Positions 16,462-25,017 of a stretch of 64,000 nucleotides of DNA are shown piece by piece. Location: contig NZ_MSKS01000028.1 in assembly GCF_001937445.1 (NCBI RefSeq), positions 58,192-122,191 of the forward strand, read 5' to 3'. Each line of letters begins with the position of its first letter. Position 1 is the stretch's first letter. A model generated the notes under the pieces. The model worked only from the letters and a program-made list of their open reading frames with translations. It was not told the origin of the DNA and ran no database searches. The stretch comes from Actinomyces oris (lineage in GTDB: Bacteria; Actinomycetota; Actinomycetes; Actinomycetales; Actinomycetaceae). The position numbers and the translations under genes are program-made.

Positions 16462-17517
16462 CTAGGCCTGAGACGGTGCAGCGTGAACGCCCTCGGCCTT
16501 GCGGGGACGTGCCAGCAGCGCGTCAGTGACCTGTGCGACGCTGGCGGCTCCCTCGACGACGGTGACGACTCCGGCGGTGATCGGCATGTCCACGCCGTGA
16601 GCCCGGGCCAGGTCCAGGACGGCGCGGGCCGACTTGGCGCCCTCGGCCACGCCCCGGGAGGCCGCAGCGGCCTCGGCCACGCTCATCCCCTCGCCGAGGT
16701 GGCGGCCGAAGGTCTGGTTGCGGCTCAGGGGCGAGGAGCAGGTGGCCACCAGGTCCCCCATGCCGGCCAGCCCGGAGAAGGTCTCCGGGCGAGCCCCGAG
16801 CTTGAGGCCCAGGCGGGTGATCTCCACCAGGCCCCGGGTGATGATCGTGGCCTTGGAGTTGTCCCCCAGGCCCCGGCCCGCGGCCGCACCGACGGCTAGG
16901 GCGATGACGTTCTTGACCGCCCCGCACAGCTCGACGCCCAGGACGTCGGTGTTGGTGTAGGGGCGGAAGGTGCCGGTGGCGCACAGGGAGGCGATCCGGG
17001 CGGCGATCTGCTCGTCGGCGGCGGCCACGACGGTGGCGGTGGGCTGGCCCGCAGCGATCTCGTCGGCGAGGTTGGGGCCGGAGACGACCACGACGCGGGA
17101 GGCGTCGATGCCCAGGGCCTCGGCCAGGACCTCGCTCATCCGCAGCCCGGTACCCAGCTCGATGCCCTTCATGAGGGAGACGGCCACGGCGTCGTCGGCC
17201 AGGGCACCCCGGAGGGGCTCCAGGACCCCCCGGGCCTCCTGGGAGGGCACGGCGACGACGACGATGCCCGCCCCCGTGACGGCCTGGGCCAGGTCGGTGG
17301 TCGCCTTCAGACCCTGCGGCAGGCGGTGACCGGGGACGTAGCGCTCGTTGGTGCCGGCATTGATCTCCTCGGCCACCTCCTGGCGCCGTGCCCAGATCGT
17401 CGTGAGGGTGCCGGCCTGGGCCAGGAGACTGGCGAAGGTGGTGCCCCAGGCTCCTGAGCCGATGACGGCCGCGGCCGGGCGCACCGGTGCGCTCAATGCG
17501 GGTTCGACGCCGTTCAC
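16462..17517 (-). CDS. gpsA: Glycerol-3-phosphate dehydrogenase (NAD(P)+)
   Basis: A 351-residue GpsA that reduces dihydroxyacetone phosphate to sn-glycerol 3-phosphate for phospholipid synthesis. The Rossmann motif AAVIGSGAWGTTFA is at residues 17-30, the substrate-binding lysine lies in ELCGAVKNVIAL (about 195-206), and the C-terminal helical domain has SGLAGMGDLVATCSSPLSRN. The GTG start overlaps the plsC stop by four bases (GTGA), so the acyltransferase and the enzyme that supplies its acceptor are coupled. The last 15 residues are a variable tail. Confidence 0.96.
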   Translation of the reverse strand: MNGVEPALSAPVRPAAAVIGSGAWGTTFASLLAQAGTLTTIWARRQEVAEEINAGTNERYVPGHRLPQGLKATTDLAQAVTGAGIVVVAVPSQEARGVLEPLRGALADDAVAVSLMKGIELGTGLRMSEVLAEALGIDASRVVVVSGPNLADEIAAGQPTATVVAAADEQIAARIASLCATGTFRPYTNTDVLGVELCGAVKNVIALAVGAAAGRGLGDNSKATIITRGLVEITRLGLKLGARPETFSGLAGMGDLVATCSSPLSRNQTFGRHLGEGMSVAEAAAASRGVAEGAKSARAVLDLARAHGVDMPITAGVVTVVEGAASVAQVTDALLARPRKAEGVHAAPSQA

Positions 17518-18299
17518 TGACCGTCCTCCTGAGTGTCCGCCTCGGGCAGCGGGTCGGGGCGGCGCACGCCGATCCTTCCCTTGCCGGGGTCACCGTCGTA
17601 GTGCATGTCGAAGGGGCGAGGGGCCTTCTCCCCGCGGAGCTCCTCCACCAGGGAAGTGATGGCCCGCATGATCTCGGCGGTGCAGGCGCGCACGGCCTCG
17701 CGGTCCTGGGTGTCCGAGCCGAATCGGGACAGGTCCATGAGCTCACCGATGGTGACGCGCACGTCCTTGCGGGGGAAGGGGTGGAAGGAACGCCCGTAGG
17801 TGTCCAGGATCTCGTGAGCACCCCACTGCCCCATGGGCAGGACGGGGGCGCCACTGGTCATGGCGAGTCGGGCCGCCCCGGTCTTGGCCACCATCGGCCA
17901 CTTGAGGGGGTCGCGGGAGAGCGTGCCCTCGGGGAAGATCATGATGGCGCCGCCGTCGGCCAGGACCTCACTGGCGGCCTTGAGGGCCGTGGCCGCGTTC
18001 TGCGTGCCCCGCTGGACCGGGATCTGGCCGCCGGCCCGCAGGATGGAGCCGAGCACCGGCACCTTGAACAGGGTGGACTTGGCCAGCGAGTAGACGGGGA
18101 CATCGGCATCGACCAGGGCTCGCATGGCCGTGAGCGAGTCGAGGTCGGTCAAGTGGTTGGCCACGGCAATGAAGCCGCCCTCGCGGGGGATGTTCTCCAG
18201 GCCGGTCACCTTCTGCCGGGAGACCATCTTGAGGAACGGGATGATCGCTCCGCGCGCGGCGAAGCGGTAGAACGGGGTCATGGGGCGTGTTGCAGGCAC
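17514..18299 (-). CDS. plsC: 1-acyl-sn-glycerol-3-phosphate acyltransferase
   Basis: A 261-residue PlsC-type acyltransferase that makes phosphatidic acid at the inner face of the membrane. The catalytic HX4D motif is in ANHLTDLDSL (about residues 47-56), and the acceptor-binding motif is IMIFPEGTLSRDPLKW (about 118-133). A single hydrophobic N-terminal stretch could be a membrane anchor. GTG 18299 follows TAGAGT by six bases, so the transcript is probably leaderless. It heads the plsC-gpsA unit and is separated from murA upstream by a long hairpin. Confidence 0.93.
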   Translation of the reverse strand: MPATRPMTPFYRFAARGAIIPFLKMVSRQKVTGLENIPREGGFIAVANHLTDLDSLTAMRALVDADVPVYSLAKSTLFKVPVLGSILRAGGQIPVQRGTQNAATALKAASEVLADGGAIMIFPEGTLSRDPLKWPMVAKTGAARLAMTSGAPVLPMGQWGAHEILDTYGRSFHPFPRKDVRVTIGELMDLSRFGSDTQDREAVRACTAEIMRAITSLVEELRGEKAPRPFDMHYDGDPGKGRIGVRRPDPLPEADTQEDGQ

Positions 18300-18305
18300 G
18301 GGTGA

Positions 18306-18311
18306 ACTCTA
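18306..18311 (-). promoter_or_regulatory. -10 hexamer of leaderless plsC promoter
   Basis: TAGAGT on the minus strand, six bases before the plsC GTG. Confidence 0.5.
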
Positions 18312-18359
18312 TCCGCTGAGGCGCTCTGAACGAGGCTGTCCGAGCCGGGCCCGGCCCGC

Positions 18360-18419
18360 CCGGCCCCTGCCCGTGCGCCCCGGCCTTACGGGTCCACGGG
18401 GCCCACGGGCAGGGGCCGG
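18360..18419. terminator. Long hairpin between murA and plsC
   Basis: CGGCCCCTGCCCGTG (18361-18375) pairs perfectly with CACGGGCAGGGGCCG (18404-18418), with one more C-G pair outside. GCCCCG/CGGGGC pairs inside the loop. Confidence 0.75.
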
Positions 18420-18431
18420 CGTCGGTCTGCC

Positions 18432-19754
18432 TCAGGCCAGACGGGTGACGGCGGCGTTGAGGGACTCCAGCTTGGACATGAAGTGCTCATAACCGCGGTC
18501 GATGAGGTTGACGCCCTCGACCTGGCTGGTGCCCTCGGCGGCCAGGGCCGCGATGAGATGGGAGAAGCCGCCGCGCAGGTCGGGCACAACGATGTCGGCA
18601 CCGGTCAGGGGCGTGGGCCCGGAGATGACTGCGGAGTGGTAGAAGTTGCGCTGGCCGAAGCGGCACTCAGTGCCGCCCAGGCACTCGCGGTAGACCTGGA
18701 TGGTAGCCCCCATCTTGCGAAGGGCGCCAGTGAATCCGAAGCGGTTCTCGTAGACGGTCTCGTGGACGATGGACAGGCCCTGGGCCTGGGTGAGCGCCAC
18801 GACGAGAGGCTGCTGCCAGTCGGTCATGAAGCCGGGGTGGACGTTGGTCTCCACCACAATCGACTTCAGGTCCCCACCGGGGTGGTAGAAGCGGATGCCC
18901 GCATCGGTGACGTCGAAGGCGCCCCCCACCTTCCGGAAGGTGTTGAGGAAGGTGGTCATGTGGCTCTGGTGGGCTCCGCGCACGAACACGTCCCCGCGAG
19001 TGGCCAGGGCGGCCGAGGCCCAGGAGGCCGCCTCAATGCGGTCCGGTAGGGCCGAGTGGGTGTAGCCGCACAGCTCGTCAACGCCCTCGACGTGGATGGT
19101 GCGATCGGTGTCCACCGAGATGATGGCGCCCATCTTCTGCAGGACATCGACCAGGTCCATGATCTCGGGCTCGACGGCGGCATTGCGCAGCTCGGTCAGT
19201 CCTTGAGCGCGCACAGCAGTGAGCAGGGTCTGCTCGGTGGCTCCGACTGAGGGGTAGGGAAGCTCGATGACGGTGCCGTTGAGACCGTGAGGCGCGGTCA
19301 GTCGGATGCCCTGGGCCTGCTTGTCCACCACGGCGCCGAACTGACGCAGGATCTCCAGGTGGAAGTCGATGGGGCGATCACCGATACGGCACCCGCCCAG
19401 GTCGGGGATGAAGGCCTCTCCCAGGCGGTGCAGGAGCGGACCGCAGAAGAGGATCGGAATGCGCGAGGAGCCGGCGTGCGCGTCGATGTCGGCCATGTGC
19501 GCCGACTCGACCTTGGATGGGTCCAGCTGGAGGACGCCCTCGCGCTGGTCGTAGTCGATGCTCACGCCGTGCAGGCTCAGCAGCCCCGAGACCACGTCGA
19601 CGTCACGAATGAGCGGGACATTGCGCAGCACCGAGGGAGACGAGCCCAGCAGCGCCGCCACCATCGCCTTGGGAACCAGGTTCTTGGCTCCGCGGACGGT
19701 GATCTCACCAGTCAGCGGGCGACCGCCCTCGACCTGGAGCAGACCGTCGACCAT
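18432..19754 (-). CDS. murA: UDP-N-acetylglucosamine 1-carboxyvinyltransferase
   Basis: A 440-residue EPSP-synthase-fold enzyme that adds phosphoenolpyruvate to UDP-GlcNAc, the first committed step of peptidoglycan synthesis. The N-terminal GAKNLVPKAMVAALL matches the substrate-binding GAKN motif, and the active-site cysteine is present in DLGGCRIGDRPIDFH (about residue 117), so fosfomycin sensitivity is expected from this residue. Later segments QSHMTTFLNTFRKVGG and DLRGGFSHLIAALAAEG are typical. ATG 19754 has GGAGGTGTGC directly upstream; longer in-frame extensions lack a ribosome binding site. It stands alone between hairpin signals. Confidence 0.94.
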   Translation of the reverse strand: MVDGLLQVEGGRPLTGEITVRGAKNLVPKAMVAALLGSSPSVLRNVPLIRDVDVVSGLLSLHGVSIDYDQREGVLQLDPSKVESAHMADIDAHAGSSRIPILFCGPLLHRLGEAFIPDLGGCRIGDRPIDFHLEILRQFGAVVDKQAQGIRLTAPHGLNGTVIELPYPSVGATEQTLLTAVRAQGLTELRNAAVEPEIMDLVDVLQKMGAIISVDTDRTIHVEGVDELCGYTHSALPDRIEAASWASAALATRGDVFVRGAHQSHMTTFLNTFRKVGGAFDVTDAGIRFYHPGGDLKSIVVETNVHPGFMTDWQQPLVVALTQAQGLSIVHETVYENRFGFTGALRKMGATIQVYRECLGGTECRFGQRNFYHSAVISGPTPLTGADIVVPDLRGGFSHLIAALAAEGTSQVEGVNLIDRGYEHFMSKLESLNAAVTRLA

Positions 19755-19998
19755 GCACACCTCCATGACGTCATCTGGGTGTGCCGCGCACGAGCCGCTC
19801 ACCCATCCCCGCGCCGGCGCGCGAGGCCGTCCCAGCATAAGCGCATTGGAGGGACTCCCAGGGTCTTTTTCAGGGCTGTATCAGGTGGCCTTCGACTCAC
19901 AGAAAGCCCCAATTAATAGTAGGGCAGACCGTGCTAATACTGATGAAATTCGGAGGAGGAATTCTTTCACGCGCCGGCTGCGAGCCTCCCGGTCCCGC
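19755..19998. other. Intergenic region between murA and leuD
   Basis: No gene seen. An A+T-rich stretch around 19905-19965 contains TACTAT on the minus strand (19916-19921), a candidate -10 for murA. It also holds a plus-strand GGAGGAGG (19951-19958) that looks like a ribosome binding site but has no start codon at a suitable distance. Confidence 0.5.
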
Positions 19999-20652
19999 TC
20001 AGGGCCGGGGCATATCCGCGGCCCGGGCAGAGACGACCTCCTGGGCAGGCAGGTGCTTGGCCGGCAGGGTGCGTGGCTTGAAGCTTGGACGGGCCTCCTC
20101 GTAGGCGCGGATGGCGTCCTCCTGGGTGAGGGTCAGGGAGATGTCGTCGAGTCCCTCCATGAGAATCCAGCGCACGTAGTCGTCGATGGAGAAGGCGCAG
20201 CGGAAGGACCCGGCCTCGACCGTGCGGTTCTCCAGGTCCACCGTCACCTCGGTGCCCGGCTCGGTCTCGAGGATCTTCCACAGCTGCTCGCAGTCCTCCT
20301 GGGAGACCACGCCGGCCACCAGTCCCTGCTTGCCGGCGTTGCCACGGAAGATGTCGGCGAAGCGGGGTGCCAGGACGACCTTGAAGCCGTAGTCCTTGAG
20401 CGCCCACACGGCGTGCTCCCGTGAGGAGCCCGTGCCGAAGTCGGGACCGGCGACGAGCACCGAGGCCCGCTTGTATGCCTCCTGGTTGAGGATGAAGTCG
20501 GGCTCACCGGCCCGCCAGGAGGCGAACAGGGCGTCGTCGAAGCCCGTGCGGGTGATGCGTTTGAGATACACCGCTGGGATGATCTGGTCGGTGTCGACGG
20601 CGCTGCGCCGCAACGGGGCGCCGATGCCGGTGTGTCGGATGAACTTGTCCAC
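19999..20652 (-). CDS. leuD: 3-isopropylmalate dehydratase small subunit
   Basis: A 217-residue LeuD, the swivelling subunit of isopropylmalate isomerase, which converts 2- to 3-isopropylmalate in leucine synthesis. The family segments [13 protein letters not shown] (residues 20-32), [19 protein letters not shown] (substrate-binding loop, about 67-85) and [17 protein letters not shown] are all present. GTG 20652 has AAGGAG about ten bases upstream. It lies 79 bases after leuC in the same operon; both subunits are needed for activity. Confidence 0.97.
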   Translation of the reverse strand: MDKFIRHTGIGAPLRRSAVDTDQIIPAVYLKRITRTGFDDALFASWRAGEPDFILNQEAYKRASVLVAGPDFGTGSSREHAVWALKDYGFKVVLAPRFADIFRGNAGKQGLVAGVVSQEDCEQLWKILETEPGTEVTVDLENRTVEAGSFRCAFSIDDYVRWILMEGLDDISLTLTQEDAIRAYEEARPSFKPRTLPAKHLPAQEVVSARAADMPRP

Positions 20653-20731
20653 GGTCTGTGAGCTCCTTGCCTCTACTCGGCCCCTAGCGGGCCTGTCCTC
20701 GCCTGTATGCCTTCATCTCCTGCGCGCGCCC

Positions 20732-22225
20732 CTACTGGACGCTCGCCGCAGGCGCGCCAGCGACCGGCGCAACCGCCGGGACCGTCGGGATATCGCCCGA
20801 GTCCTGCGAGGCCTTGGGCCGCGGCGGCAGATCCCCCGGGGCCGACAGCGCCCCGCGCACGGCGGTGGCCGCGGCGACGACGGGTGAGACGAGGTGGGTC
20901 CGTCCGCCTTTTCCTTGACGCCCCTCGAAATTGCGGTTGGAGGTGGAGGCCGCGCGCTCCCCGGAGGAGAGCTTGTCGGGGTTCATGGCCAGGCACATGG
21001 AGCAGCCGGCGTTGCGCCACTCGGCGCCGAAGCTCGTGAAGACCCGGTCCAGACCCTCGGCCTCGGCCTGCAGACGCACTCGGGCCGAGGCCGGTACCAC
21101 GAGCATGCGCAGTCCTTCAGCCTTCTTGCGCCCGCGCACCACCTCGGCGGCGGCCCGCAGGTCCTCGATACGGCCGTTGGTGCACGAGCCGATGAAGACG
21201 GTGTCGACCTTGATGTCGCGCAGAGGCGTTCCCGGAACGAGGTCCATGTACTCCAGGGCTCGTTCGGCGGCCAGCCGCTCGGTGGCGTCGGCGATGTCCT
21301 CGGGGTCGGGGACCCGCGCGGACAGCGGCAGGCCCTGCCCGGGATTGGTGCCCCAGGTGACGAAGGGCTCGATGTCCTCGGCCTGAAGGACCACCTCGGT
21401 GTCGAAGACGGCGTCGGGGTCGGTGCGCAGGCTGGACCAGTACTCCACGGCGGCGTCCCAGTCCTCGCCGACGGGCGCATGAGGACGGCCCTTGAGGTAG
21501 TCGAAGGTGGTCTGGTCCGGGGCGATCATGCCGGCCCGGGCCCCGCCCTCGATGCTCATGTTGCAGACCGTCATTCGGGCCTCCATCGAGAGCTGCTCGA
21601 TGGCCCGGCCGCGGTACTCGATGACGTGCCCCTGGGCCCCGTTGGTGCCGATCTTGGCGATGATGGCCAGGATGATGTCCTTGGCCCCGCTGCCCGAGGG
21701 CAGGTCCCCGTCGATGGTGACGCTCATCGTCTTGAAGGGGGCGATGGGCAGGGTCTGGGTGGCCAGGACGTGCTCGACCTGGGAGGTGCCGATACCGAAG
21801 GCGAGGGCCCCGAAGGCGCCGTGGGTGGAGGTGTGGGAGTCACCGCAGACCACGGTCATGCCGGGCTGGGTCAGCCCCAGCTGCGGGCCGACGGCGTGAA
21901 CGATCCCCTGGTCGGCGTCCCCCAGGGAGTGCAGCCGCACCCCGAACTCAGCACAGTTGGCACGCAGGGTCTCGATCTGAGCGCGGCTGGTGACGTCGGC
22001 GATCGGCAGGTCGATGTCCACGGTGGGGGTGTTGTGGTCCTCCGTGGCGATCGTCAGGTCGGGGCGACGGACCGTGCGTCCGGCCAGGCGCAGCCCCTCG
22101 AAAGCCTGGGGGCTGGTGACCTCGTGGACCAGGTGGAGGTCGATATACAGCAGGTCGGGGGCGCCGTCGCTCCCCTTGGACACCACATGATCGCGCCATA
22201 CCTTCTCGGCGAGAGTCATTCCCAT
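20732..22225 (-). CDS. leuC: 3-isopropylmalate dehydratase large subunit
   Basis: A 497-residue aconitase-family subunit with the 4Fe-4S cluster. Cluster cysteines are in [14 protein letters not shown] (about 345) and the CxxC of [12 protein letters not shown] (about 408). Other hallmarks are [16 protein letters not shown] (about 130), AMCN-like [15 protein letters not shown] and [16 protein letters not shown] near the end. The last 40 residues are a Pro/Ala-rich tail beyond the usual C-terminus. Three in-frame ATGs compete; the one at 22225 lies nine bases after GAGAGG and is preferred to 22234, which abuts it. Leads the leuCD operon, divergent from the IclR regulator. Confidence 0.95.
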   Translation of the reverse strand: MGMTLAEKVWRDHVVSKGSDGAPDLLYIDLHLVHEVTSPQAFEGLRLAGRTVRRPDLTIATEDHNTPTVDIDLPIADVTSRAQIETLRANCAEFGVRLHSLGDADQGIVHAVGPQLGLTQPGMTVVCGDSHTSTHGAFGALAFGIGTSQVEHVLATQTLPIAPFKTMSVTIDGDLPSGSGAKDIILAIIAKIGTNGAQGHVIEYRGRAIEQLSMEARMTVCNMSIEGGARAGMIAPDQTTFDYLKGRPHAPVGEDWDAAVEYWSSLRTDPDAVFDTEVVLQAEDIEPFVTWGTNPGQGLPLSARVPDPEDIADATERLAAERALEYMDLVPGTPLRDIKVDTVFIGSCTNGRIEDLRAAAEVVRGRKKAEGLRMLVVPASARVRLQAEAEGLDRVFTSFGAEWRNAGCSMCLAMNPDKLSSGERAASTSNRNFEGRQGKGGRTHLVSPVVAAATAVRGALSAPGDLPPRPKASQDSGDIPTVPAVAPVAGAPAASVQ

Positions 22226-22401
22226 CGACTTCATCCTCTCAGCAACAGGTGTTCCCGATCCGCTCCGCGCTCAGGAGCACCCGAAGACGCTGCTGGCCCG
22301 CGCAGACCGCGCGAAGCGGCCGCTCCACATCCGCGGCCATTGAGCCTTGGCCTACAGGATGCTCACACTGCGCCGCTTCCGAGGTGGACCCTAACTTGAA
22401 A

Positions 22402-22429
22402 TCTCATACCTTGAAATGCCAGTATCAGA
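22402..22429. promoter_or_regulatory. Candidate IclR operator in the leuC-iclR region
   Basis: TCTCATAC (22402-22409), 12 bases, GTATCAGA (22422-22429): an inverted repeat with seven of eight positions matching. TTGAAAT repeats at 22396 and 22411 interleave with it. Confidence 0.45.
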
Positions 22430-22431
22430 TT

Positions 22432-23181
22432 ATGGACAGCCCCTCAGAGAACTCCCCGGAGAACGACAGCAGCGGCGTCGGCGTCATCGACAAGGCGGCC
22501 CTGGTGATGAGTGCGCTGGAATCGGGGCCGGCGACCCTGGCCCAGCTCGTGTCCACCACGCACCTGGCCCGACCCACGGCTCACCGCATCGCGGTCGCCC
22601 TGGAGTTCCACCGCCTGGTCACCCGCGACTCCCAGGGACGCTTCATCCTGGGCCCCAGGCTCACCGAGCTGGCCAGCGCCGCGGGAGAGGACCATCTCCT
22701 GTCCGCCGCCGGACCGGTGCTGGCGGCCCTGCGCGACAAGACCCACGAGTCGGCGCAACTCTACCGCCGCCAGGGGGATGTGCGTATCTGCGTGGCCAAT
22801 GCCGAGCGCCCGATCGGGCTGCGCGACTCCATTCCCGTGGGCGCCACCATGTCCATGCAGGGCGGCTCGGCCGCCCAGGTGCTCCTCGCCTGGGAGGAGC
22901 CCGACCGCCTGCACCGCGGTCTGGTGGGGGCCCGCTTCACCGCCACCATGCTCTCGGCGGTCCGACGTCGGGGATGGGCTCAGTCGGTCGGGGAGCGTGA
23001 GCCCGGAGTCGCCTCCGTCTCGGCGCCGGTACGCGGGCCCGGAGGCAAGGTGGTGGCCGCGATCTCGATCTCCGGCCCCATTGAGCGCATGGGCCGTCAA
23101 CCCGGCCGGGTTCACGGGCACGTGGTCATGGCCGCGGCACGTCGGCTCTCCGAGGTGCTCAACGACGCCAGTACCGCCTGA
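22432..23181 (+). CDS. IclR-family regulator of leuCD
   Basis: A 249-residue IclR-type regulator with an N-terminal winged helix (IDKAALVMSALESGPATLAQL, shown in part: SALESGPATLAQL, then THLARPTAHRIAVAL) and a C-terminal effector domain with LRDKTHESAQLYRRQG and a late RGPGGKVVAAISISGP segment. An IclR protein divergent from leuCD is the standard actinobacterial arrangement (NdgR/LtbR type), where it controls leuCD and often its own gene in response to branched-chain amino acids. The start is ATG 22432; the longer upstream frame lacks family sequence. The ribosome binding site is not obvious, and an inverted repeat ends three bases before the start. Confidence 0.9.
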   Translation: MDSPSENSPENDSSGVGVIDKAALVMSALESGPATLAQLVSTTHLARPTAHRIAVALEFHRLVTRDSQGRFILGPRLTELASAAGEDHLLSAAGPVLAALRDKTHESAQLYRRQGDVRICVANAERPIGLRDSIPVGATMSMQGGSAAQVLLAWEEPDRLHRGLVGARFTATMLSAVRRRGWAQSVGEREPGVASVSAPVRGPGGKVVAAISISGPIERMGRQPGRVHGHVVMAAARRLSEVLNDASTA

Positions 23182-23209
23182 CGGGGGTCGATAACGCCCT
23201 CACCTCCAC

Positions 23210-23229
23210 GCCGGCGCATGTATGCCGGC
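23210..23229. terminator. Small hairpin between iclR and the glycosyltransferase gene
   Basis: GCCGGC (23210-23215), eight bases, GCCGGC (23224-23229), between two convergent genes. Weak. Confidence 0.35.
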
Positions 23230-24372
23230 TCACGCAGCCGCCAAGGCGATGGCGCGCCGGTAGGCCTCGACGTTCATCTGCGCCACGGCGCCCCACTCGG
23301 GCAAGGGGGCGTTGTCGTAGTTGTGGGTCTTGACGCGCTCGAGCAGCTCGTCGTCCTCCAGGAGGGTGGCGAGCTCGCGGGCCAGGCCCGCGTCGTCGTC
23401 GGAGAGGAGACCATCGACGCCATCGGTGATGAAGTCGCGCACTCCGCTGGAGCGCAGAGCGACAACGGCCAGCCCCGCACTGCGGGCCTCCAGGGTGGAG
23501 ATACCGAAGGAGTCGGCGGGCGAGGTCTGCAGGTAGATGTCTGCGCGCGTGAAGGCCTGGGCGAGCTCAGTGCGCTCGACGCGCCCCACGAGCTCGATGC
23601 GGTCGGCCAGGCCGGATTCGGCGACCTCGCGGGCGAGCTGCTCGCGCAGTGGACCGTCCCCGTAGATCTTGAGGAGCGCATCGGTGCCGGGGGTACTTCT
23701 GACCGCCTGGGTGAAGGCGCGCACGACCTGCAGGGGGCGCTTGCGCTCGACCCATCGCAGAGAGGCCACGACCGTGACTGGCCGGTGAGGCCGTCGCTCC
23801 TGGGGACCGGGGCGCTCCAGGCGCCAGTCCTCGACGGTGATGCCGTTGGGCAGAACAGTGACGGGATCGTGAGCGCCGGCGCGACGGACCTCGGCGGCGA
23901 GCATGGAGGACACGGCCGTCAGGTCGGCGCCGCCGCGCTGCCACAGCCGCACGGGGCTGACGGGACCCAGCGCTCCGGCCACGTGCGCCCAGGACCCCAG
24001 GACGCAGTGGAAGGTGACGGCCAGCGGGAGCCGCGCTCGCCGGGCCGCGGCGATGCCGGACCAGGCGAAGGGCGAGACGACGCCGACGTGGGCGTGAACG
24101 ACGTCGGGATGCAGGCGCGACAGGAGGTCATCGAGCTCGCGCCCGGCTCGGGGATGAACGGGCAGCTCCTTGGGCAGGTGCGCAGTGGTGCGGAAGACGG
24201 GGAAGCCATCGACCCTCTCAACACTGCGGCCACGACCGTCACCGACCGGTGTGGCGGTGACGACGGCGGGCTCATGACCGGCAAGCTTCAGGTTGCGGGC
24301 GAGATCCCGCACCTGAGTTTCGATGCCGCCCAGCCTGGGCGCGTAGCAGTCGGAGACGATGAGGACGCGCAT
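23230..24372 (-). CDS. GT4-family glycosyltransferase
   Basis: A 380-residue GT-B fold glycosyltransferase. The N-terminal domain starts MRVLIVSDCYAPRLGGIETQV, with the glycine-rich acceptor loop, followed by DVVHAHVGVVSPFAW. The C-terminal domain has VTVVASLRWVERKRPLQV, KIYGDGPLREQL and the donor-binding EX7E region in SPADSFGISTLEARSAGLAVVA. The form resembles phosphatidyl-myo-inositol mannosyltransferases and other GT4 enzymes acting on lipid or glycan acceptors in actinobacterial envelopes; donor and acceptor cannot be told from sequence. The start is ATG 24372; upstream frame is without homology. It follows nrdR by 83 bases on the same strand. Confidence 0.87.
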   Translation of the reverse strand: MRVLIVSDCYAPRLGGIETQVRDLARNLKLAGHEPAVVTATPVGDGRGRSVERVDGFPVFRTTAHLPKELPVHPRAGRELDDLLSRLHPDVVHAHVGVVSPFAWSGIAAARRARLPLAVTFHCVLGSWAHVAGALGPVSPVRLWQRGGADLTAVSSMLAAEVRRAGAHDPVTVLPNGITVEDWRLERPGPQERRPHRPVTVVASLRWVERKRPLQVVRAFTQAVRSTPGTDALLKIYGDGPLREQLAREVAESGLADRIELVGRVERTELAQAFTRADIYLQTSPADSFGISTLEARSAGLAVVALRSSGVRDFITDGVDGLLSDDDAGLARELATLLEDDELLERVKTHNYDNAPLPEWGAVAQMNVEAYRRAIALAAA

Positions 24373-24455
24373 AACGTTAAGTCTGCCACGTCCTCCTTTG
24401 TCACAAGCCCCTGACGGGCTCCTCACGCCGCGCAGGCCCTCGTCGTGCGGCCAGG

Positions 24456-24911
24456 TCAGCAGGCGGCCTCGGTGCTGCGCAGCTCGGCAATGGCCCTCTC
24501 GAAGTCCTCCAGGGAGTCGAAGGAGGAGTAGACCGAGGCGAAGCGCAGGTAGGCGATCTGATCCAGCTCGCGTAAGGGCCCCAGGATCGCCAGCCCGACG
24601 TCGTGGGAGTCGACGAGCGCCTGACCTCCCGCGCGAATGGCCTCCTCAACCTGGTGCGCCAGCAGCGCGAGCTGATCGTCGGAGACGGGGCGTCCCTGGC
24701 AGGCGCGTCTGACCCCGACCACGACCTTGTCACGGCTGAAGGGCTCGACGACGCCGGAGCGCTTGCGGACCGACAGGCTGGCGGTCTCCAGAGTGGTGAA
24801 GCGGCGCCCGCACTGCTGACACTCACGACGACGACGGATCGAGGTACCGTCCTCAGCGGTCCGGGAGTCGACAACGCGCGAGCCGTCATGACGGCAGAAG
24901 GGGCAGTGCAC
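24456..24911 (-). CDS. nrdR: Transcriptional repressor NrdR
   Basis: A 151-residue NrdR that senses ATP/dATP and represses ribonucleotide reductase genes. The N-terminal zinc ribbon has [16 protein letters not shown] and [13 protein letters not shown] (two CxxC pairs), followed by the ATP-cone domain from [16 protein letters not shown] to [15 protein letters not shown]. The start is GTG 24911, with GGAGG eight bases upstream; upstream frame is unrelated. It stands downstream of the LysM gene, the same order as in mycobacteria. A perfect 18-base inverted repeat lies 22 bases before the start. Confidence 0.97.
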   Translation of the reverse strand: MHCPFCRHDGSRVVDSRTAEDGTSIRRRRECQQCGRRFTTLETASLSVRKRSGVVEPFSRDKVVVGVRRACQGRPVSDDQLALLAHQVEEAIRAGGQALVDSHDVGLAILGPLRELDQIAYLRFASVYSSFDSLEDFERAIAELRSTEAAC

Positions 24912-24932
24912 GCCTACAACCTCCGAACTCAC

Positions 24933-24950
24933 TGGACTATGGTTAGTCCA
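24933..24950. promoter_or_regulatory. Perfect inverted repeat upstream of nrdR
   Basis: TGGACTA-TGGT-TAGTCCA, seven-base arms with four bases between. It does not resemble the known A+T-rich NrdR box. It could be an operator or an RNA hairpin in the LysM-nrdR transcript. Confidence 0.5.
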
Positions 24951-25017
24951 TCGGAGGGTAAACGCCCGGTGGGCCGCCTCGCAAGCCCTCCTCGAGGTAC
25001 GACCCGCGCACCGGTTC

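Noticed and set aside
19936..20093. Plus-strand frame starting ATG AAA TTC with a GGAGGAGG nearby
   Set aside because: The purine-rich run lies after its ATG, not before, and the frame runs antisense into leuD with a Gly/Arg-rich product.
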